A stretch of DNA of 64,000 nucleotides from positions 930,001 through 994,000 of the forward strand of contig CM074695.1 of assembly GCA_037367355.1 (NCBI GenBank), read 5' to 3'. The notes below the pieces were generated by a model that worked only from the letters and a program-made list of their open reading frames with translations, was not told where the DNA came from and did not search any database. This DNA is from Neoscytalidium dimidiatum (lineage: Eukaryota > Ascomycota > Dothideomycetes > Botryosphaeriales > Botryosphaeriaceae). Shown here piece after piece: positions 58,201 through 64,000 of the stretch; position 1 is the first letter of the stretch, and each line of letters begins with the position of its first letter. The translations under genes were made by a program, and so were the position numbers.

Positions 58201-58407
58201 ATGGTGTCGAAACAAACCCCTCTTCTGCTCGCTCAGCTAGCGTGGGGGATCTCCGCCGCCGCCATCACCAGAGACTGCACAAGCCATTTCCCCACAAAAG
58301 AAGATGTGCCTGCCTTGCATAGCGGGGCAGCCAGCGCCAGCTGCCACTGGTACAGCTTCAAGGGCCGCTGCAGCCGCGTGTGTATCACCGATCTGCCGCA
58401 CCTGTAG
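58201..58407 (+). CDS. Candidate small secreted Cys-containing protein (weak)
   Basis: A 68-residue frame from an ATG. Its first 21 residues look like a signal peptide (Lys near the start, then TPLLLAQLAWGISAAA), and the remainder has four cysteines. There is no homology I recognise and no clear promoter. Part of it is Ala/Cys-rich in other frames too, so chance is a serious alternative. It could also be the first exon of a longer gene; the GT at 58378 is a possible donor. Confidence 0.22.
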   Translation: MVSKQTPLLLAQLAWGISAAAITRDCTSHFPTKEDVPALHSGAASASCHWYSFKGRCSRVCITDLPHL

Positions 58408-61400
58408 CACGTCTACTCGGGAAGCCTCCATTTGTACTTCCCGCCGTCTTTCCGTGCAACCGCTACTAAGCCAGCGCGGATATCCCGCCGTGCCGTTGGT
58501 GTTGTTCTTCGTTGCCTGAGCGGCCGCGCAAACCTCGACCGGGTAATTGCACCATGCTGGAACCCATGGCATTCTAGATGCCCATCGGCTTGCCGACCGC
58601 TCCGCAGACGTTTCGGAGTAAGCAGCGGCCCTCCTCCAGCGACGCCGCCTTGTGTAACCTGACGAGCCTTGTGGTAGATTCTCTCCCCGACTGATCCTGC
58701 CTGAATCCTCGGTTATCTCTCACGTCACTTCATTACTTCGCTCATCACACATGCCATCGCCAGTCTCTTTTGCATCCGCAGTCACGCTGCCTCGTGCCTA
58801 CCTACCCGTGTAGCCTTGGCCCATCACCCTGTTCCTTCTGCTCCCTCGCCCATCCACTGACGTACACCAACACCCGACTCACGGAGTTGACTCCGACTCT
58901 ATCCAACGCGCCGCAGCAGAATCCTGAAACTTTTCGCTTGCGCTGCCAGAGCAGCCGGTACTAAGCTAGATACATGTCATCCGCCCGCCCGCGCAACGTA
59001 TCCGCTTCCTACCGCGCCCGCCTTAGCGCCGGTATTGTGCCTTATCTCTGCCGCGGGCCACGCGCGCTTAGCACTTATTTTACCTAGCTCCAACGGTCGG
59101 GCAAATTGGTGTACTTCGGAGGAGGAGGCTTTAGTGAGCAGAGAACGACCGGGCGCGCCGTGCCGCGTCTGCGTCCGCGTCCTTCCGATCAACGGCCCGA
59201 GATCTTGCCCCTTGGCCTGGCGAAATCGCAATGTGAGCGTTGATCGATAGTGTATCCGGGCGAGAGCGGCCCAAGGGTCCATGGGTCGCGTCAGATTGTT
59301 GAAATAGTCGTCAGATCTTCGGTAGTCGTTCCGGCTCCGCTCTGATGTGATTGTGCTTTGATCGGCGGGGCAGGAATTGGCTTGCTCATTCCTATGACTT
59401 GTGAATACCACATGCGAAAGAGACAGCAAGGTGGGCCGTGTATGACACGAGGAACAGAAGAAGAAACCAAAAAACAAAGAAACTTTTTTCTATACTCTAC
59501 TGCACGTCTTCGTTTTTGGCACCTATTCGGTCCCTGCTCGGCCCAAAGTCTGCGGATTTGGGGACGACATCATATCTCGATCCCACTCAGATGACATCTG
59601 CGTGACGCCAGTCTCCAATGCCTTCCTTCGGAATAGATGAGCCACTTTCCGACCAATGTCCGCCCGCGGAGCATATAATCAGATGTCGCGGCGAGGCGAT
59701 CTTGCATCTTTTTTTCTTCCTACGTATGCTTGGGGCCGCCTGTGAACTTGTCAGGTGGAAAGTTCCGGCCACTAGAAGCGATTGCAAGGGGCTGTGATGC
59801 TCCACGCTATATTCAATGCGGGCTTTGCTCCGCTTGAAGGCCCCGCTAAGGTATTCCACAGCAGCGTGGATAATCTAACAAAAGCATGAGTAGTTGCTGG
59901 TGAGGCGCGTGCAGTGATCGCATCACTGTTGGAATAAGTTGTCATGAGCCTTCCGGATAAAACAGAAAATATAAATGTGGAACTATCACGTCTGAACGGT
60001 TGCTTCAACTTCATCCAACTCGACAGCATGTTGCACCAAAATGTTCAGAATGCGCCTAGTGTGAAGAACCGGGCGGTCACTGTGAAGCATCGCGATAAAA
60101 TTGAAGCTGGTATCACGCCATGTAATTGGGATAATCTTGAATCATGAGTGGCTGGAGAAGAACTGAGGTTCGAAAGCTTGGAGGGAGACTTGGTGTGTGC
60201 GTAAGTCGAAGCAGTCATCTGGACACAGATATTCGGCGAGATTCGCGTTCACATCTAGACAACAACTCTCACTCCCCCTGCATCGTCTTTTTTACCCAAT
60301 GTGCCGTTATAAAACTTGATCTGGCACTAGACGTTTTTCCCTTTCCCTTTTTTCATTTTCCCCATCTACCTCCCATTGGTTAGACAGATAACCTCATCAC
60401 TCCAAAGCCTACGAGAAAGATAATTATTGCATGTATGACGTATCTACTCTTTCGTAAATTTGCACGTTGAGGTATGCCCTGTTGACTATGAGGGCCGTCA
60501 CATGAAACGCCTTTAACACATGACAATTTTCCTCTGAAATCCGAATTACACACTGAACAAGTACGGCAAAATGCTCGACGTAAAGTCATGATTCCTTGAA
60601 GGCATACAACCTCAATGTAGGCCTCCTGACAAGAAATTTAACATACTCAAGATACTTCTGGATTTCCTTAGATTGTTCTACCTACAACTCGTTTCTTTCG
60701 GCAAACATGACAGCAGCCCATTTGACTGAGATAGGATTACAACAACGCGATATCGGCGATGAAGTCTCGGACCCCAGACCTTTTTAGATAAGCGTCAAGG
60801 TAACTGGGTGTCCAATCGGAGACCAATCAATCCGTTAGCTGCTCTTCCGTACATCTTGATGCCGGGTATCGAAATGCAGTATTTGGCATCTCGATAACTG
60901 TCCGGAGGTGGTGGAGGCCAGGATTACTATAATATCACCTTGGCGCAAAATTTACCTGATGTTTAAGGGAGACTTTTGCTAATAGAATCTCCTGCCAATG
61001 TACGATCCAATCCCGGAAATGGCGTGATCCCTATCGTTGCGTTGGAAGGAGATGCTCTCGAACGCGAGCAGTCTTTCAGTATCACGGTGGAAACTGCAAT
61101 CAATCTCACCATGGGATATTTGGATGTCCGGTAGTTTAGAATGAGGACTAGGGATCATGGCCAAGCGTTTACTTGCAGTCTCCATTTCGAGCTGTCTTCT
61201 TGATCGTGCATTCCCCGTTCGGCATTTAAAATCTACTCCTTGTTAGATTGCCAACTCCTTCACGTCAAAATTGGATGGGAGGCTACGTCTTCTCGACACT
61301 CTTCTCATTGTTCCTTGCGTTCCCCAGATTTTATTTTGAAAAACCACGCTCTCAATGAGGACTTGCTGTATTGGCAGGAGTGTCCGTGTAGTTACTCCGA

Positions 61401-62242
61401 CAAAAGGAAAGAAAAGGCTAATATCTTTCCGAAGGAGTTGTGTATTCATTCCAACCTCTACATAATAATACGAAAAGCCCACATCATATGGTAAAAGAAC
61501 TGATTCTTTGGTTTATAGCGGGCGGTTTTCGAAGCGTTGCGACGACGCGATTTTTTCACAGGGTAATCTACGAGCAATCGGAATAGTTGTTGAGATGCAA
61601 AGGTCCCAGATGTTGTTCGAAATATACGTCTAAATAACTGCTGTAACTCCCTATATTTGATTCTCGTAAAATGATAGGATCCGTAATTTTTGTCTTGTGG
61701 AATATGCGGCCCTTCGATATCAATAATTGCGGACGCGCAGCGCCACTCACAACGGCACGTTAATTCCACAACAGTCAAAGCAGGGGAAAAAGTATGTAGA
61801 ATTCATCTGACTAATTGGAAGCAACTTTCCGGAAAAAAAATATTCACAGGAATGTAAGATGTGTCTAAGAACTGTTTAAATCGTCTCTTTCACTTCCGCA
61901 CTGGGCGCCACCTATAAGCACTGCGGAGCTTCGTTAGCCTGGGAGAGTAATCGCGTTGGAGAATAGTGGATGACTCACTTGCATGTAATCAGCGTTCCCC
62001 TCAAACGACGTACATGTTAAGCCCGCCGCACAGTGTCTGGAGCCAGTCCAGTTCCTGCCACCGCACTGGTAGTACTGTCAAAACAGGCCCCGTTAGCATA
62101 GGTTTCTCGCTAAAGAGAATCGAACCACAGCGCTCGCGCGGCATAATGTCAACAATAAGTAAAAACGAAACATACGCCGTCGTGCAGCTTAACATGTCTT
62201 TTGCTTCTCACGTATGCCAAACAAGATTTCTTAGCTCTACCC

Positions 62243-64000
62243 TTACTCGGCAGTTTCACTCACTTTCGGAACCTCCTCTGCAGGTGCAGATGCCAGAATC
62301 TTCTCGGCAGCTTTCTCAGCGACAGCAACAATGAGTGCGGACGGGTTGGTGGCGACCATGCCCGGGAAGATGGAGGCGTCAACGACGTAGAGGTTATCGG
62401 TACCGTAGACACGAGTGTTGGTGTCGACGACGGAGGTACCGCCGGTCAGACCGCTGTCAGTCCCCATCTTAGCGGTACCCATCCAGTGATTGGCGCGGCG
62501 CTTGGAGGTGGTGACAGGGTACTGTAGGTTTTGTTAGTCTACAATTAAACGTGGTAAACGGCGTTCATGAGACCGTACATTGTTGACGAAGTCCTCGACC
62601 GTGGTGTTGGCTGGGGGTTCAGTGAAGACAATGCTGGGGTCCTTAGAAAGAGCGGCTTGCAGGTTCTTGATACCCTGTATGACGGCAGCCTTATCTTCAT
62701 CAGTGCGCAAGTACGGTACAGTCGACACCTGCATAGTTAGACCAGAAGTAATAGAGAGAACACCACGAGAGGTAGCGCCGCGACCAAGGTACTGCGAAAT
62801 GGTCATGGAGGTGTTAGTATCACCCTCCACGCGGGCAGTCCATTGGAGTTGACGAGTGATGCCATCCGAGCCGGTAATCTGGTCCCACATGACCGGGCCA
62901 ATGTTGGGAGCAGAGGTGGTCAGAATGCCAGTGCGGTCATTCAAGTAAGCGTCCTGGTCAGAGGCAATGGGAGCCTTCCAGGCACCGTAGAAGTCGTAGA
63001 ATGTAACGTTCTTATGGGTGATCTGGAGGTCGGTGTTGGTGTGGTCGTCAAGGTTGTGACCAACGGGCAGGTTGATCCACTGGGACTCATCGATCATGGT
63101 GTCACCGTCAATAGAGCTGGAGTTGACGACCTTGAGCTGCTCCTCAGGACCAATGCCGCTGCGGAATAGAATTTTGGTAGAGCCGAATGTACCGGCGGAG
63201 AGAATGACGCGGCCAGTGCTGGCTGTGACATTGACAGTACCGCAGTACCCACCATCGGCGTTGGACTGAACCTCAACGCCGGTAACGTGGCCGCCATTGC
63301 GGATGACACGGCGAACCGAGGTGTTCATCCAGAGTTTGAAGTTGCTGCGGGAGGCGGCGTTGACAAGGTAGGTTGCCATAGGGCCGCCGCGCTCACCGTT
63401 GGCGTACATGAAGGGGGCGTGAGCAAAGGTTTTGTTTTTCGCATCAGGAGACTCATTGGCAGTGACCTGCTTCCAGTTGCCAGCGGCGAGGGCATTTGAT
63501 AGGACGTTGAAACCCTGCTGGTAATAAAGCTTGCCATCCCTCGAAGGATGGTCCGTTCCAGGAATTACCTCGAAAACACGATCAACAGCAGGTTGCATGT
63601 CTCCAGACTTCCAGCCAGTGGGGAAGTTGTAATCCCAGTCAGCAGCAGGAGCCTTCCACCACAAAGCAGCGTTGACAGCGGTGCCACCTCCGAGGACGCA
63701 GCCGGCCATTTGGTCGATATCGTTGCAGGCGATGTTGGCGGAATCCACCCAAATCTGGTTGCAAAGGCCAGGCACATCAAAGCGGGTCAGATTCGTGCCA
63801 TCCAGCCACGAAGGTCTCCAATTAGCGAAGGGTACATCACCCTCGACCCAGCGACCAGATGACGGGGGACCTCTCTCAATCAGAAGCACGCTTTTGCCCG
63901 CCTCGCTGAGCTTGTCGGCAAGCGGAATACCACCGGCTCCGGCACCAACAATAATGTAGTCGTAGGTATCAGTAGGAACGTTGGTAGCTGTGCAGGAGGC
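62243..64000 (-). CDS. Cellobiose-dehydrogenase-like GMC flavoprotein, 5' end outside window
   Basis: Two exons are visible on the minus strand: one running from the right edge (64000) to 62579, and 62521-62243. Together they give 566 residues of the C-terminal part. The FAD-binding start is YDYIIVGAGAGGIPLADKL, and the GMC signatures GCVLGGGTAVNAALWWK and SAGTFGSTKILFRSGIGP follow. The substrate domain has the long block around NLPVGHNLDDHTNTDL, which matches cellobiose dehydrogenase closely. The catalytic His is in RANHWMGTAKMG and the partner Asn in ATNPSALIV. There is no C-terminal cellulose-binding module; the protein ends in an acidic tail. Cellobiose dehydrogenase oxidises cello-oligosaccharides and passes electrons to lytic polysaccharide monooxygenases through an N-terminal cytochrome domain; whether that domain is present lies beyond the edge. 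Confidence 0.92.

Larger units (their letters stand above)
55534..62242. other. long gene-poor region, repeat-rich left part and AT-rich right part
   Basis: 6.7 kb without a firm gene. The left part (55.5-58.1 kb) is GC-rich and full of short tandem repeats with 4-, 6-, 7-, 13- and 16-nt units, including duplications at 57217-57242 (13 nt x2) and 57731-57762 (16 nt x2). The only weak coding candidate is at 58201. From about 59.6 kb the sequence is AT-richer, with short broken frames; stretches near 59.8-60.1 and 60.7-61.2 kb look protein-like but interrupted. Confidence 0.5.

Overview
The window is nuclear DNA from a filamentous ascomycete (Pezizomycotina). The evidence is the many short introns (44-165 nt) with GT...AG borders, fungal-only families (CFEM-like cell-wall protein, Zn2Cys6 regulator, secreted intradiol dioxygenase, DUF1996 protein, cellobiose-dehydrogenase-type flavoprotein) and single-gene transcription units on both strands. 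I cannot name the genus. I rebuilt seventeen convincing protein genes by splicing; one of them, the flavoprotein, runs off the right end. No tRNA, rRNA, CRISPR array or intact transposon was seen.

Layout, left to right. 0-4.3 kb: a GPI-anchored CFEM-like protein, then on the minus strand a membrane-anchored double-HKD phospholipase D. 7.7-10.6 kb: a secreted intradiol dioxygenase and the pre-mRNA 3'-end factor CFIm25. 15.5-18.4 kb: a Zn2Cys6 transcription factor (minus). 19.7-22.2 kb: a WW-domain protein and a Yar1-like ankyrin protein. 27.4-30.7 kb: the helicase FAL1/eIF4A3 and splicing factor SF3a60, head to head. 33.8-43.5 kb: a secreted DUF1996 protein with a His-rich tail, a BCS1-like AAA protein, a GNAT acetyltransferase and an F-box-like protein. 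44.6-52.2 kb: vacuolar ATPase subunit A, the dynamin Vps1 and an acyl-CoA-synthetase-like protein, all on the plus strand. 54.1-55.5 kb: a CASTOR-like ACT-domain protein (minus). 62.2-64 kb: the dehydrogenase domain of a cellobiose-dehydrogenase-like enzyme (minus, cut by the window edge).

Functionally the window is mostly housekeeping: RNA processing (CFIm25, FAL1, SF3a60, perhaps the WW protein), ribosome biogenesis (Yar1) and vacuole/endomembrane work (Vma1, Vps1). Secreted proteins for outside chemistry are interspersed (intradiol dioxygenase, CFEM, DUF1996, cellobiose-dehydrogenase-like). Genes are separated by long non-coding stretches of two kinds: GC-rich with many short tandem repeats, strikingly often of 7-nt period (about 18.4-19.7 and 55.5-58.1 kb), and AT-richer with broken reading frames (about 23.7-27.4 and 59.6-62.2 kb), which may be decayed sequence.

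I found no clear new multi-gene system. The points most worth a second look are the recurrent heptanucleotide arrays, an adenylate-forming-enzyme relative that seems to lack its ATP-binding core motif, the CASTOR-like protein, and the shared promoter of two RNA-processing genes.
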